A stretch of DNA of 31,643 bases from positions 1 to 31,643 of the forward strand of contig NZOF01000101.1 in assembly GCA_002695185.1 (NCBI GenBank), read 5' to 3'. The position numbers and the translations under genes are program-made. Source of the DNA: Erythrobacter sp. GTDB taxonomy: Bacteria; Pseudomonadota; Alphaproteobacteria; Sphingomonadales; Sphingomonadaceae. Shown piece after piece: positions 1-8,696 of the stretch (position 1 is the first letter of the stretch; every line of letters begins with the position of its first letter). The notes under the pieces are model-generated. The model worked only from the letters and a program-made list of their open reading frames with translations. It was not told the origin of the DNA and made no database searches.

Positions 1-1
1 C

Positions 2-100
2 ATCGCCACCCGATACGACAAAACCGTCCTCTCGTTCGAGAGCTTCCTCAACCTCGCCGCCGCAAGGCTGTGGTTGAAGTCTTTTGTCAACGCGACCTAA
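2..100 (+). CDS. C-terminal end of an IS5-family transposase (cut by window edge)
   Basis: The frame is open from the left edge and encodes 32 residues before TAA. It begins IATRYDKTVLSFESF and ends RLWLKSFVNAT. An I/RIATRYDK start followed by a hydrophobic helix and a final WL is typical of the extreme C-terminus of IS5-family DDE transposases. The catalytic residues lie outside the window, so it is unknown whether the transposase is intact. The 118 bp between this stop and the thiolase stop should contain the right terminal inverted repeat, but without the other end I cannot place it. Confidence 0.75.
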   Translation: MATRYDKTVLSFESFLNLAAARLWLKSFVNAT

Positions 101-218
101 GCAGCATGAGGCTGTCGCCCAAGATCATTCGTGCGACCGGCTTGTGGTATGAACGCTCCCCTCAGATCACTATTCTCGAACCTATCGTTCGCTCTCCGCA
201 AGCGCCGACGGATGCTCG

Positions 219-1379
219 TCAAACCATCTCGACGATGGTCACATTGGCAATGCCGCCGCCCTCGCACATCGTTTGCAGTCCATAACGCTTGCCGTTGGTT
301 CTGAGAGCGTAGATCATGGTAGTCATAAGCCTTGTGCCGCTGGCGCCGAGGGGGTGTCCAAGCGCGATCGCACCGCCATTGACGTTTAGTTTGGCTGGAT
401 CGGCTCCGAGCATCTTCATCCACGCCATCGGTATGGCCGCGAAAGCTTCATTTACTTCGAACAGGTCAATGTCCTCGAGCTTAAGCCCCGAGCGTTCGAG
501 TGCCCGCTTCGTTGCGGGAATTGGTTCTTCCAGCATAATGACCGGGTCGCCAGCCGTCACGGTCAGGTTAACGACCCGAGCCAACGGCGTCAGGCCATGT
601 CGCTTGATGGCCGCTTCATTGGCGACGAGCACGCCGGATGCGCCGTCCGTCATCTGGCTGGCATTGCCCGCCGTGATTGTACCTCCGTCACGCAGCGTCT
701 TGAGTGACGCAAGCGCTTCCATACTGCTGTTGGCGCGCACGCCTTCATCTTGCATGAAGGGGCCATCAGCGGTGTGGATTGGAACGATCTCGTTCGCAAA
801 AGCGCCGGAAGTGATGGCCGCCGCTGCCCTTCTATGGCTTTCCAGTGCGAAGGCATCCATCTCTTCGCGGGTGAAGCCATATTTGTCGGCAATCGCCTGT
901 GCGCCATGGAACTGGCTGAACTCCTCAACACCATAGCGCTGCTGGATGGTCTTGGGCCAAGGGCCGTCGCCGACGCCGGCTTGGGCATGAAGCAGGTAGT
1001 TCGATCCCATGGGCACCCGGGTCATGCTTTCCACACCTGCGGCGATCACCAGGTCCTGCGTCCCTGACATCACGGCCTGGGCTGCGAAATGCAGCGCCTG
1101 TTGCGACGAGCCGCATTGCCGGTCGATGGTCACAGCCGGCACGCTTTGCGGCAGGGAAGACGCGAGGACGACATTGCGGCCAAAAGCGAACGCCTGCTCG
1201 CCACCCTGCGTCACGCAGCCGAGAATTACATCGTCGATGGCACTCGGATCGACGCGCGCACGATCGACCAGAGCATCGATCACCACCGCGCCGAGATCTG
1301 CCGGGTGCACAGCAGACAGAGCGCCCTTGCGCTTTCCGCCTGCGGTGCGCGCAGCTGCGACGATATAGGCTTCAGCCAT
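219..1379 (-). CDS. Thiolase (acetyl-CoA C-acyltransferase), 386 aa
   Basis: This thiolase-family enzyme would cleave 3-ketoacyl-CoA with CoA, releasing acetyl-CoA or propionyl-CoA, in the cytoplasm. The nucleophile is C89 in DRQCGSSQQ. The C-terminal part has NEAFA, H342 in GHPLGASG and the second cysteine C372 in CEGGG, so the full catalytic set is present. Length matches the usual 380-400 residues. It is the last gene of the minus-strand operon and starts 3 nt after the enoyl-CoA hydratase stop; an AAGGGA ribosome site lies in the end of that gene. The position next to a hydratase and a dehydrogenase fits the thiolytic step of a beta-oxidation-like route. Substrate chain length cannot be read from the sequence; a degradative role is favoured by context. 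Confidence 0.93.
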   Translation of the reverse strand: MAEAYIVAAARTAGGKRKGALSAVHPADLGAVVIDALVDRARVDPSAIDDVILGCVTQGGEQAFAFGRNVVLASSLPQSVPAVTIDRQCGSSQQALHFAAQAVMSGTQDLVIAAGVESMTRVPMGSNYLLHAQAGVGDGPWPKTIQQRYGVEEFSQFHGAQAIADKYGFTREEMDAFALESHRRAAAAITSGAFANEIVPIHTADGPFMQDEGVRANSSMEALASLKTLRDGGTITAGNASQMTDGASGVLVANEAAIKRHGLTPLARVVNLTVTAGDPVIMLEEPIPATKRALERSGLKLEDIDLFEVNEAFAAIPMAWMKMLGADPAKLNVNGGAIALGHPLGASGTRLMTTMIYALRTNGKRYGLQTMCEGGGIANVTIVEMV

Positions 1380-1382
1380 AGA

Positions 1383-2183
1383 TCATATTCCCTTGAAATT
1401 GGCGGGGCGCTTGGCAAGGAATGCCTGCAGCCCCTCAGCACATTCGGCAGAACCGCCGGCCAGCACCATGCTGCGCTGCTCATCGTTCAATTGCGCCTCC
1501 AGGCCGGTGTCGAAGCTGTCACGGAGCAACGCGCGCGCTGCACCTAGGGCTCGCGCCGCTCCGCCGGCCAGTTGCTCTGCAAGCTTGTCGCCTTCCTCAG
1601 CTAGCGCGTCATCTTCGACAACGCGGGTGACCAGGCCGATCGTTTCCGCCTCTAGAGCCGAGATCCGGCGATTGGTCAGGACGATCTCCTGTGCCCGGCG
1701 CAATCCCACCAAGCGCGGCAACAGCCAGCTAAGCCCTCCATCAGCCGTTAGCCCGATTGCGCCATAGGCAGCGGTGAAATGAGCGGAACGTGCGGATAGT
1801 ACCAGATCCCCGAGCATCGCCAGGCTGAAACCAGCGCCAGCTGCCGGACCATTGATCAGAGTGATCAGCGGCTTGGGCATAGCGAATAATCGCTCAATCG
1901 CTACGTGCAGCACGCCTATCAACTCCGCCAGCATGGGCGCGCGGCCGGCGCCCGCGTCGGCGATCGTAGGTACATCGCCGCCGGCGCAGAACAGCCGCCC
2001 ACGCCCGGTCATGATGACGCAGCGTATCGAGGGGTCAGTCTCGCATCTGATGGCTGCCCTCATCAATGCCATTGCCACTGGTAGCGTTATGGCGTTTCCG
2101 GCATCTGGCCGGTTCAACGTGATGCGCGCGATGCCTGCCTCAACGCGGACATCGATGCCGTCATCGCTCAGGCGATCGATCAT
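1383..2183 (-). CDS. Enoyl-CoA hydratase/isomerase family protein, 266 aa
   Basis: This crotonase-fold protein carries the oxyanion-hole motifs CAGGD (about residues 66-70) and NGPAAGAG (111-118). The active-site segment is GAIGLTADGGLSWLLPRLVG around residues 141-160, with D148 in the second acidic position. Paralogues of the PaaG/isomerase type have a similar DGG-WLLPRLVG segment, whereas classical hydratases have a glutamate and GTQ there. I therefore call it hydratase or isomerase without choosing. Its ATG overlaps the stop of the upstream dehydrogenase (ATGA), which suggests translational coupling. With the HSD10-like dehydrogenase and thiolase it makes a short beta-oxidation module. Confidence 0.9.
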   Translation of the reverse strand: MIDRLSDDGIDVRVEAGIARITLNRPDAGNAITLPVAMALMRAAIRCETDPSIRCVIMTGRGRLFCAGGDVPTIADAGAGRAPMLAELIGVLHVAIERLFAMPKPLITLINGPAAGAGFSLAMLGDLVLSARSAHFTAAYGAIGLTADGGLSWLLPRLVGLRRAQEIVLTNRRISALEAETIGLVTRVVEDDALAEEGDKLAEQLAGGAARALGAARALLRDSFDTGLEAQLNDEQRSMVLAGGSAECAEGLQAFLAKRPANFKGI

Positions 2184-2941
2184 CGCGGCGCCATGCGGAT
2201 CGCGCCGTCAAGGCGGATGACTTCGCCGTTCAACATCGGGTTGCGAACGATGGATTCTACCAGTTGCGCATATTCGGCAGGCCGACCAAGGCGGCTGGGG
2301 TGAGGCACCTGCGCGCCCAGAGCATCCTGCACATTTTGCGGAAACGCCTCGAGCATAGGGGTGAGAAAAATGCCGGGGGCGATGGTCATGACGCGAATCT
2401 TATGCTGCGCAAGATCGCGCGCGATGGGCAGCGTCATCCCTACAACCCCTCCCTTCGAAGCGGAATAGGCTGCCTGGCCAATCTGCCCGTCATAGGCGGC
2501 TACGGAAGCCGTGTTCACGATCACGCCCCGCTCTCCTTCGACTTCGTTGGCCGCCGCAAGACTTGCAGAAAATAGCGCGATCATGTTGAACGAGCCGACC
2601 AGATTGACCGAAAGCGTCTTGGCGAAAATGTCGAGGGGATGGGGGACATTTCCCTTGCCCACGGTCTTTGCCGCTGGCGCGACGCCTGCGCAGTTCACGA
2701 GGATACGCGCGACGCCATGCGCGGCTTGCGCTGCATCAAGCCCCGCCGCCACGCTTTCCTCGTTCGACACGTCGACGCGTTGATACAGCGCGCCCAGTCC
2801 CCGCGCTGCCGCGGAGCCGGCATCCTCATTCATGTCGAAAATCGTAACTTTTGCGCCTTGCTCCGCAAGCATCGTCGCTGTCGCTTTGCCAAGCCCCGAC
2901 GCTCCGCCGGTCACTATGGCTGAAAGGCCGAAAATATTCAT
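2180..2941 (-). CDS. SDR, 3-hydroxyacyl-CoA dehydrogenase type 2 (HSD10)-like, 253 aa
   Basis: This classical short-chain dehydrogenase has TGGASGLG at residues 11-18 for NAD binding, NCAG near 83-86, and the catalytic S146, Y159 and K163. The region GKGNVPHPLDIFAKTLSVNL and the end GEVIRLDGAIRM are characteristic of the HSD17B10/3-hydroxy-2-methylbutyryl-CoA dehydrogenase group, so oxidation of a 3-hydroxyacyl-CoA is likely. The frame is open 60 codons further upstream, but ATG at 2941 is preferred: the family sequence starts there and AAAAGGAG sits 8 nt before it. A 157-nt gap separates it from the SnoaL-like gene, so an internal promoter is possible. Confidence 0.9.
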   Translation of the reverse strand: MNIFGLSAIVTGGASGLGKATATMLAEQGAKVTIFDMNEDAGSAAARGLGALYQRVDVSNEESVAAGLDAAQAAHGVARILVNCAGVAPAAKTVGKGNVPHPLDIFAKTLSVNLVGSFNMIALFSASLAAANEVEGERGVIVNTASVAAYDGQIGQAAYSASKGGVVGMTLPIARDLAQHKIRVMTIAPGIFLTPMLEAFPQNVQDALGAQVPHPSRLGRPAEYAQLVESIVRNPMLNGEVIRLDGAIRMAPR

Positions 2942-3098
2942 GTCCGCTCCTTTTCCCTGCCGTCTGCCGGGACGGCGGTGATAACCTGGGTCATCCCGCG
3001 AATGATTGAACGTCGTGCAGAAGATGACTGCCAAGATCAGTTGCCAAGGCGGCACGTCTGGGAGCCGAAACCGTAGCGCCAGATCTACCAAGCCTTCG

Positions 3099-3524
3099 CT
3101 ATGATCGTTTGAGCGCTGCACGCACCACGCGGGTCTTGAAGCGCCAGCCCAGTTCGGTCAGCACAAAGCTATCGTGAAATTCGCCTAGTGCCACTGGATC
3201 ATTCATCGGAGGCGTGCCGTCTCCGTCATGCGTCAGGTGATATAGGGTGAAGTAGGTGACGGCCATCGCGCTATCTCGAGCCAATTCGCGAAAACTTGGG
3301 GGGCTGCACACGTGACAGGTGACGACCGTGGCAGGCCGCGACGTCCAATGCGCCAAAATCTCGCCGGGTCCATTAGAGACAAGGTCAGGACGCTCTATCC
3401 GCCCATCGGGCGTAAACAACTCTACAGCCCGGGCGAATTGGCGGTGATCTACCAGATAGGCGTAGTCAGCGATCAAGGCAGAGCAGGATATGCGTGCGTC
3501 GTCATGTGCCAGGGCCGCTCTCAT
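3099..3524 (-). CDS. SnoaL-like / NTF2-fold small protein, 141 aa
   Basis: This small cytoplasmic protein has the layout of SnoaL-like (NTF2-like) domains: an N-terminal helix with ALIADYAYLVDHRQFARAVE, then LFTPDGRIERP, a middle strand with TCHVCSPP and the closing GWRFKTRVVRAAL. Such proteins act as isomerases, hydrolases or dehydratases on cyclic intermediates, or as partners of oxygenases; several aromatic pathways carry one. Its ATG overlaps the TGA of the upstream monooxygenase by 4 nt, so it is probably made in step with it and works on or near the monooxygenase product. The specific reaction cannot be assigned. Confidence 0.8.
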   Translation of the reverse strand: MRAALAHDDARISCSALIADYAYLVDHRQFARAVELFTPDGRIERPDLVSNGPGEILAHWTSRPATVVTCHVCSPPSFRELARDSAMAVTYFTLYHLTHDGDGTPPMNDPVALGEFHDSFVLTELGWRFKTRVVRAALKRS

Positions 3525-5158
3525 GCCACTCTCTCCTCGGGGATGACTGGCGAGACTATGCCGACAACGCGATTGAGGATCGGCCGCCAGTCATTTGGCT
3601 GCTGGCTACCGCTCCATGCTATATGATGGTCCGGACGAACCAGAATGAGGAGGCTTCCCAGCTTTTGAGTCGAGGGCTCGACCTCCAGCCGTACGATCTT
3701 GAGAGGCATTCCAATCGCGAGAGCATACGCGTCAATGCGCCCGATTTCGACGGAGCCGATGGCGAGCAGGGTAAAACCACGCCCGAACTTGTCGGCGATC
3801 GGTCTGCCATCATCGAGATAATAGTTCGGAAATCTGCAGCCTGGCGCCGTGCTGGGCTCGCACCGCTCAGGATTGAACGTGGGTCCGACCGGCTCGTCTT
3901 CCAATAACGGAGAGCCGCAATATGTGAAGCCGTGCTCGATCCCCCAGCTTTCATTCTCCAAGTTTCCCAGCGCAGCGATCGCGCGTCCGACTGCCATGCG
4001 CCGATGGGCCGCATCAGGTGCGTCGAGGTCGCCCAGCGCCTGGGCATTATGGATCTGTTCGTTGATCTGCTGCCGAACGATGACGTGGCGGGCCGCAGCT
4101 TCCCTGTTGCGCAGGGCGACTGGTCGCCGCTCGGCCTCGTAACTGGAAAGCAGCGATTCTCCTCCCCAGCCGTTGCAGACTGCTGCCAGCTTCCAACCAA
4201 GATCGGCAGCATCCCCTACGCCCGTGTTCATGCCATAGCCGCCCGTGGGAATGACCTGATGTGCGGCATCCCCCGCGATAAACACGCGGCCATCGCGATA
4301 GTGATTGGCGACGGTCATGTGCGGCGTCCAGGGATTGGCGACGAGGATCTCGGCATCTATTTCGCTGCCTACAAAATCGCGGAGCAGGATCTTGGGGTCG
4401 GCATCGGGAGGCGCCAGGACATGGAGCGTCCAGATGTCATTGCCGTTCTGGGAAATGAGCGTGCCCAAGCCGGTCTGAAGATGGAATACAGGACCAAAGC
4501 GTGTAAACACGTCGCTTCGTGCACAGCGGAAATGAATCATGTAGAACTCGGCGATCGCGTAATCGCCTTCGGATGTTATGCCGATTGCTTCGCGGACACG
4601 GCTGCCGCCGCCATCACACCCCACCAAATAATCACAGGTCACCTCCTCGTTCATTCCGGTGTCGGTGGAGGACAGGCTTGCGACGACGCCCATATTATCC
4701 TGCCGCAAGCTTTCAAAGGCCCAACCGAAGCGAACGTCGATCAATGGCGAGGCATCCAGTTGCGCTTTGAGAGCCGGCTCTAGAACAACCTGGGACACGC
4801 GCATGCTGGGCTCATGCGTGGCGGTGCCGTCGTTGCTCAGCCTGGCTATCTCGCGTGCTGCATTCGGACTCGGATAGGCGAAGCGGTGGAGAACGTGGCC
4901 CGCCGGCGACGTAGCCCAGATCACGTCGAGCGGCTGATCTGCCGGAACGCCAACGGCGCGCAGTTCATCGGCGATGCCTAGCGCCCGAAAAATCTCCATG
5001 CTCCGTCCGTTCGTCAGGTCCATTTTAGGATGACGGGTGGTGTGCAGATTACGTTCGACGATGATTGAGGGCGTGTCGAGATGGGCCAGCGTCAGCGCCA
5101 GTACCATTCCGACAGGCCCGGCCCCCACGATCAAGACGGGGATATGGCTGGTTGTCAC
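3521..5158 (-). CDS. FAD-dependent aromatic monooxygenase (PheA/TfdB/MhpA family), 545 aa
   Basis: This single-component flavoprotein hydroxylase of group A would use NAD(P)H and O2 to hydroxylate a phenolic ring. The FAD Rossmann motif GAGPVG is at residues 12-17 with the ribose-binding E35 in IIVER. The DG motif CDGGGSRVREAIG begins at 181. The second FAD motif GDAAHQVIPTGGYGMNTGVG begins at 296. The C-terminal 150 residues fit the thioredoxin-like extension of the phenol-hydroxylase/MhpA branch. Translation starts at GTG 5158, preceded by AGGAG, 26 nt after the FAH-type gene. The neighbours (FAH hydrolase, SnoaL) fit a pathway where a ring is hydroxylated before cleavage. MhpA-like and 2,4-dichlorophenol-hydroxylase-like functions are equally possible. 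Confidence 0.9.
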   Translation of the reverse strand: MTTSHIPVLIVGAGPVGMVLALTLAHLDTPSIIVERNLHTTRHPKMDLTNGRSMEIFRALGIADELRAVGVPADQPLDVIWATSPAGHVLHRFAYPSPNAAREIARLSNDGTATHEPSMRVSQVVLEPALKAQLDASPLIDVRFGWAFESLRQDNMGVVASLSSTDTGMNEEVTCDYLVGCDGGGSRVREAIGITSEGDYAIAEFYMIHFRCARSDVFTRFGPVFHLQTGLGTLISQNGNDIWTLHVLAPPDADPKILLRDFVGSEIDAEILVANPWTPHMTVANHYRDGRVFIAGDAAHQVIPTGGYGMNTGVGDAADLGWKLAAVCNGWGGESLLSSYEAERRPVALRNREAAARHVIVRQQINEQIHNAQALGDLDAPDAAHRRMAVGRAIAALGNLENESWGIEHGFTYCGSPLLEDEPVGPTFNPERCEPSTAPGCRFPNYYLDDGRPIADKFGRGFTLLAIGSVEIGRIDAYALAIGMPLKIVRLEVEPSTQKLGSLLILVRPDHHIAWSGSQQPNDWRPILNRVVGIVSPVIPEERVA

Positions 5159-5184
5159 GTTGCTCTCCTAATCTATATGGCTTG

Positions 5185-6030
5185 TCAGCCTTGGATGACC
5201 GTGTTTTCGATGTGCCCAATCCCGTCGATTTCCACGCGCACATGGTCTCCGACCTCTAGATATCTTGGCGGCTTCATTGCGGCTCCGACACCGCCGGGCG
5301 TGCCGGTGAAGAAGACGTCACCTGGCTCCAAAGTCATGACCTTGCTAAGATGCTCAACCTGCTGGGCCGGTCCGAAAAGCAGATGTCGCGTGTTGGATTG
5401 CTGTCGTAGTTCGCCGTTCACGAAACTGCGGATTGGAAGCGCGAGGGGATCAATCTCATCGGCTGTTACGATCCATGGCCCGTAGGGGGCGTGCGTATCG
5501 AAGGCCTTGCCTATCGAGAACTGGCCAGTGCGAAATTGCCAATCCCGCACGCTGACGTCATTGCCCACGCAATATCCGAAAATGGCATCCTTGGCCTGTG
5601 CCGCGGTCGCGTAGCGAACGCGAGCACCAACAACGAACACTAGTTCGGCTTCATAATCCAGATCGGACGAGACCCGCGGCAGTTCTATGTCACCATAAGG
5701 ACTGGTCGCGGTGGTGTTGGCCATTGCAAACCAGGTCTGTTCCTCCGGTGCTGCCCCACCGCTCTCCTCTATATGATCCTTGTAGTTCAGCCCGATTCCC
5801 CAAAGCTTACCCGGGCGCTCTACCGGTGCGAGAAGCGTCACGTCGCCAACGCGACAGTCGACTTTGCCACTTAGCCGTTCGGCATGATCGCGCAGTTCGG
5901 GCCAGCGGGCGATCAACTGGATCATATCATTGCCGAGGCGATCGATTCTGGTGGACAGGTGCGCGATCGATTCTCCCTCCACCGACCCGATATGCACTTT
6001 GCCTTCAAGCTCGTACCGCGCCAGCCGCAT
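5185..6030 (-). CDS. Fumarylacetoacetate hydrolase family protein, 281 aa
   Basis: The C-terminal two thirds is an FAH catalytic domain: GLNYKDHIEE with H86, the acidic metal site DYEAELVFVVG (E127, E129), GNDVSVRDWQ (D158), GKAFDTHAPYGPW (K175) and the signature FTGTPGGVG near the end. Family members hydrolyse C-C bonds in 2-oxo or 1,3-dioxo acids (fumarylpyruvate, acylpyruvates) or decarboxylate or hydrate related intermediates with Mg2+. It is the first gene of the minus operon, with GGGGAG upstream of its ATG, and faces the TonB receptor across a shared control region. A role in cleaving the product downstream of the FAD hydroxylase is inferred; no ring-cleavage dioxygenase is visible in the window. 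Confidence 0.9.
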   Translation of the reverse strand: MRLARYELEGKVHIGSVEGESIAHLSTRIDRLGNDMIQLIARWPELRDHAERLSGKVDCRVGDVTLLAPVERPGKLWGIGLNYKDHIEESGGAAPEEQTWFAMANTTATSPYGDIELPRVSSDLDYEAELVFVVGARVRYATAAQAKDAIFGYCVGNDVSVRDWQFRTGQFSIGKAFDTHAPYGPWIVTADEIDPLALPIRSFVNGELRQQSNTRHLLFGPAQQVEHLSKVMTLEPGDVFFTGTPGGVGAAMKPPRYLEVGDHVRVEIDGIGHIENTVIQG

Positions 6031-6322
6031 CGGTTTCTCCCCGCTCCATCACCCGCAGATCCATGTCTGCATACCGCTTCACTTGTTACTGACTTATTGA
6101 ACAATAGCAACCCGCATCGTGCCAATGAGGGCGTAGATGTGTCGGGTGAAGGCGGAAAAATTTTCCTTGCTACTGATCATATGAGCAGTAATAAGAAGGC
6201 GTGATTTGATCGACGCCACGCACGTTTGCTCCCGAGTTGATTACGGGGGGAGCTGCAAGCCCCGGTGCAGTCCGATCGCCACGAAAGGCTGAAAACAGCA
6301 GGAAATGGAGAGGGAGATGAAG
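6031..6322. promoter_or_regulatory. Divergent promoter region between the catabolic operon and the TonB receptor
   Basis: This 292-bp non-coding stretch separates the two oppositely transcribed catabolic arms and must contain promoters for both. It is more AT-rich than its surroundings around 6080-6200. It holds the near-palindrome at 6171-6190 and two copies of CTTG(T/C)TACTGA at 6082-6092 and 6166-6176, 84 bp apart. I could not choose convincing -35/-10 pairs for either direction. No regulator gene lies beside it. Confidence 0.7.
6171..6190. promoter_or_regulatory. 20-bp near-perfect palindrome, candidate operator
   Basis: The sequence TACTGATCATATGAGCAGTA pairs with its own reverse complement at 9 of 10 positions; only the sixth position from each end breaks symmetry. 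It lies about 130 bp upstream of the TonB-receptor start and 140 bp upstream of the FAH-type start, where a dimeric repressor or activator could control both operons. The left half-site is repeated in the same orientation at 6082-6092. The cognate regulator is not in the window. Confidence 0.5.
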
Positions 6323-8641
6323 ATGAAAGGTACCATCGCGATGCTGATGGCGTCGAGCGCGGCCATGGCTCCATTCTACGGCTATGCGCAAACCGATAAC
6401 GCAGTGGCGACCAGTGGGCAGGCTCAGGTCAGCGATATCGTCGTCACCGCGCAGAAGCGATCCGAGCGGCTGAGCGATGTTCCGCTCTCCATTACAGCCG
6501 CTACGGGGGAAAAGCTTGCCACCGCCGGCGTCACATCGTCAGCCGACCTTGAAAAGGTGGTTCCAGGGTTTGCCTATCAATCGACCCTGTACGGAGCGCC
6601 AATCTTCACGATCCGCGGCATTGGCTTCTATGACGTGTCGGTCGCCGCGCCGCCGGCCGTATCGGTTTATGTCGATCAGGTGCCGCTGCCCTACTCGGTG
6701 ATGACATCAGGTGCTCTACTGGACGTGGAGCGCGTCGAGGCGCTCAAGGGTCCCCAAGGCACGCTGTTTGGCCAGAACTCGACTGGGGGCGCAGTCAACT
6801 ACATCGCCGCCAAGCCGACCGACACGCTGAAATACGGCGCAGATCTTGGTTATGGCCGCTTCGATAGCGTCGAAGCCCAGGCTTTCCTCAGCGGACCCTT
6901 GACCGACACCCTCAAGGCGCGCGTATCGGTGCGCACGGAACAGCGCGGTCCCTGGCAGAAGAGCGTTTCGCGTAATGACGAACTGGGTAAGCGCAATTTC
7001 ACCACAGGCCGAATCCTACTTGACTGGTCACCAAGTGACAGCTTGCGCTTTTCGCTTAACCTGAATGGATGGATCGACAAGAGCGATACAATAGCGTCCC
7101 AATATGTGGGCTATGCGGCCAGTTCGCCATCCTATTCGGACTTTGAGCCGGACATCAGGGCGAACCAGCCCGCTCCAAACGACCCGCGTGCCGCAGATTG
7201 GGATCCGAACGTCAATCTGAAGAAAGACGACAGTTTCTACCAAGCCTCCCTTAGGAGCGATCTGGACCTTGGCCCTGAGACGACGCTGACCTCCATCAGC
7301 GCCTATTCGCGCTATCAGCAAGAATCTCCAATCGATCCTGACGGCGTGCCACAGCCCAATTTCAGGGCGGTCGTCGATGCCGAGATCGAATCATTTTCCC
7401 AGGAGCTTCGCGTCGCCGGACGAATTTCCGACGGGAAACTGCGTTGGATGATCGGCGGCAACTATGCGCATGACAGCACGCAAGATGATCAGAATGCTGT
7501 TTCGTTCGGCTCCAACTCGGGGGTAGGTCCGTTCCGCTATTACACCTTTCGTACGAGCTCCCACCAAAAGGTGGAAGCAGCGTCCGTGTTCGGAAGCCTG
7601 GAATATGCGCTGGCCAGCAATCTCAACCTGCAGGGCTCCGCGCGCTATACCGACACCAAGCGGAAGCTTAACGGCTGCCTCTATGATAGCGGCGACGGGA
7701 CGCTCGCCAATGCCTTCGCTCTTCTTTCGGAAATAGTGACAGGAGTTCCCACGACCATTGCGCCGGGCGCTTGCGTGACCTTTGGTAATAGCTCCGTCGG
7801 CACGCCCGGCGTGCCATTGCCCATCGTTCAGCGCTCTCTGGCCGAGGATAATATTTCGTGGCGGGCGGGCATCGACTGGAAGCCCAACCAGCGCACGATG
7901 CTCTACGCCAACATCACAAAGGGCTATAAGTCCGGCAGCTTTTCGACACTTCCTGCGCTTACGCCTGACACGTTCGATCCGGCGACCCAGGAAACTGTTC
8001 TGGCCTATGAAGCAGGCTTCAAGGCGTCGGTTCTCGATCGCCGGCTGCAACTGACGGGTGCTGCCTTTTATTACGATTATACCGACAAGCAGACGCTTGG
8101 CTTTCTTCCGACTTTCTTCGGCAATCTGATCGCGCTGATCAACATTCCCAAGGCAAGCGTGCGCGGCGCAGAAGTGGGCATAAACTTTCAGCCGATCGAA
8201 GGCCTCACCTTCGATGGCGGCGCGACTTATGTGGACGCGAAGGTGGATAGCTCCTTCCTGACGAGCAACTCCTTCAACAGTATCGTCGACATCAAGGGCG
8301 AGACCCTGCCCAGCACACCCAAATGGCAGTTGTCAGGCGACACGCAGTACAGGTTCGCCGCCAGCGACCGCTACAACATCTTCGTGGGCGCCGCGGCACG
8401 TTACCGCACCAAGGCTGTGGCGGCATTTGGTGGCGCGCCCGAGTTCCGGCTGCCCGGCTATGCGACTGTCGATCTGCGCGCCGGGATCGAGGACTCGAGG
8501 GGCCGATGGAAGGCGCAAATCTATGGCCGGAACGTCTTCAACAAATTCTATCTCATCCAAGCCACCCACAACGTGGACACGATAGCGCGCACCGCAGGCA
8601 TGCCCGCCACCTACGGCATCAATCTCACCTACCGCTACTAA
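6323..8641 (+). CDS. TonB-dependent outer-membrane receptor, 772 aa
   Basis: This outer-membrane transporter for a substrate too large or too hydrophobic for porins is energised by TonB. I choose ATG 6323 over ATG 6305 because GAGAGGGAG lies 6-8 nt upstream of it and the signal peptide then begins MKGTIAMLM and ends at GYAQ. The TonB box is DIVVTAQKR. The plug follows, with DVPLSITA, TIRGIG, VSVYVDQVP, and LKGPQGTLFGQNSTGGAVN. The rest alternates as beta-barrel strands, and the last strand ends GINLTYRY with a terminal aromatic, as required for barrel assembly. There is no N-terminal signalling domain, so it is not itself a sigma-regulation receptor. It shares a control region with the catabolic operon and probably imports that pathway's substrate. 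Siderophore uptake is the alternative, less likely from context. Confidence 0.93.
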   Translation: MKGTIAMLMASSAAMAPFYGYAQTDNAVATSGQAQVSDIVVTAQKRSERLSDVPLSITAATGEKLATAGVTSSADLEKVVPGFAYQSTLYGAPIFTIRGIGFYDVSVAAPPAVSVYVDQVPLPYSVMTSGALLDVERVEALKGPQGTLFGQNSTGGAVNYIAAKPTDTLKYGADLGYGRFDSVEAQAFLSGPLTDTLKARVSVRTEQRGPWQKSVSRNDELGKRNFTTGRILLDWSPSDSLRFSLNLNGWIDKSDTIASQYVGYAASSPSYSDFEPDIRANQPAPNDPRAADWDPNVNLKKDDSFYQASLRSDLDLGPETTLTSISAYSRYQQESPIDPDGVPQPNFRAVVDAEIESFSQELRVAGRISDGKLRWMIGGNYAHDSTQDDQNAVSFGSNSGVGPFRYYTFRTSSHQKVEAASVFGSLEYALASNLNLQGSARYTDTKRKLNGCLYDSGDGTLANAFALLSEIVTGVPTTIAPGACVTFGNSSVGTPGVPLPIVQRSLAEDNISWRAGIDWKPNQRTMLYANITKGYKSGSFSTLPALTPDTFDPATQETVLAYEAGFKASVLDRRLQLTGAAFYYDYTDKQTLGFLPTFFGNLIALINIPKASVRGAEVGINFQPIEGLTFDGGATYVDAKVDSSFLTSNSFNSIVDIKGETLPSTPKWQLSGDTQYRFAASDRYNIFVGAAARYRTKAVAAFGGAPEFRLPGYATVDLRAGIEDSRGRWKAQIYGRNVFNKFYLIQATHNVDTIARTAGMPATYGINLTYRY

Positions 8642-8696
8642 ATCAAGCCGCCCCTTTGCGACGCCACTGAAGCGTTGCAATGAAAGGATTATCCAA

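Noticed and set aside
2942..3121. N-terminal extension of the HSD10-like dehydrogenase to 3121
   Set aside because: It would overlap the SnoaL-like gene, matches no SDR start, and a strong ribosome site precedes the ATG at 2941.
3932..4783. Long plus-strand open frame (283 codons) opposite the FAD monooxygenase
   Set aside because: It is the antisense shadow of a gene with complete FAD motifs, has no ribosome site and encodes no recognisable fold.
7391..8050. Minus-strand frame of 219 codons within the TonB receptor
   Set aside because: Shadow frame of a receptor with a clear plug and barrel pattern.
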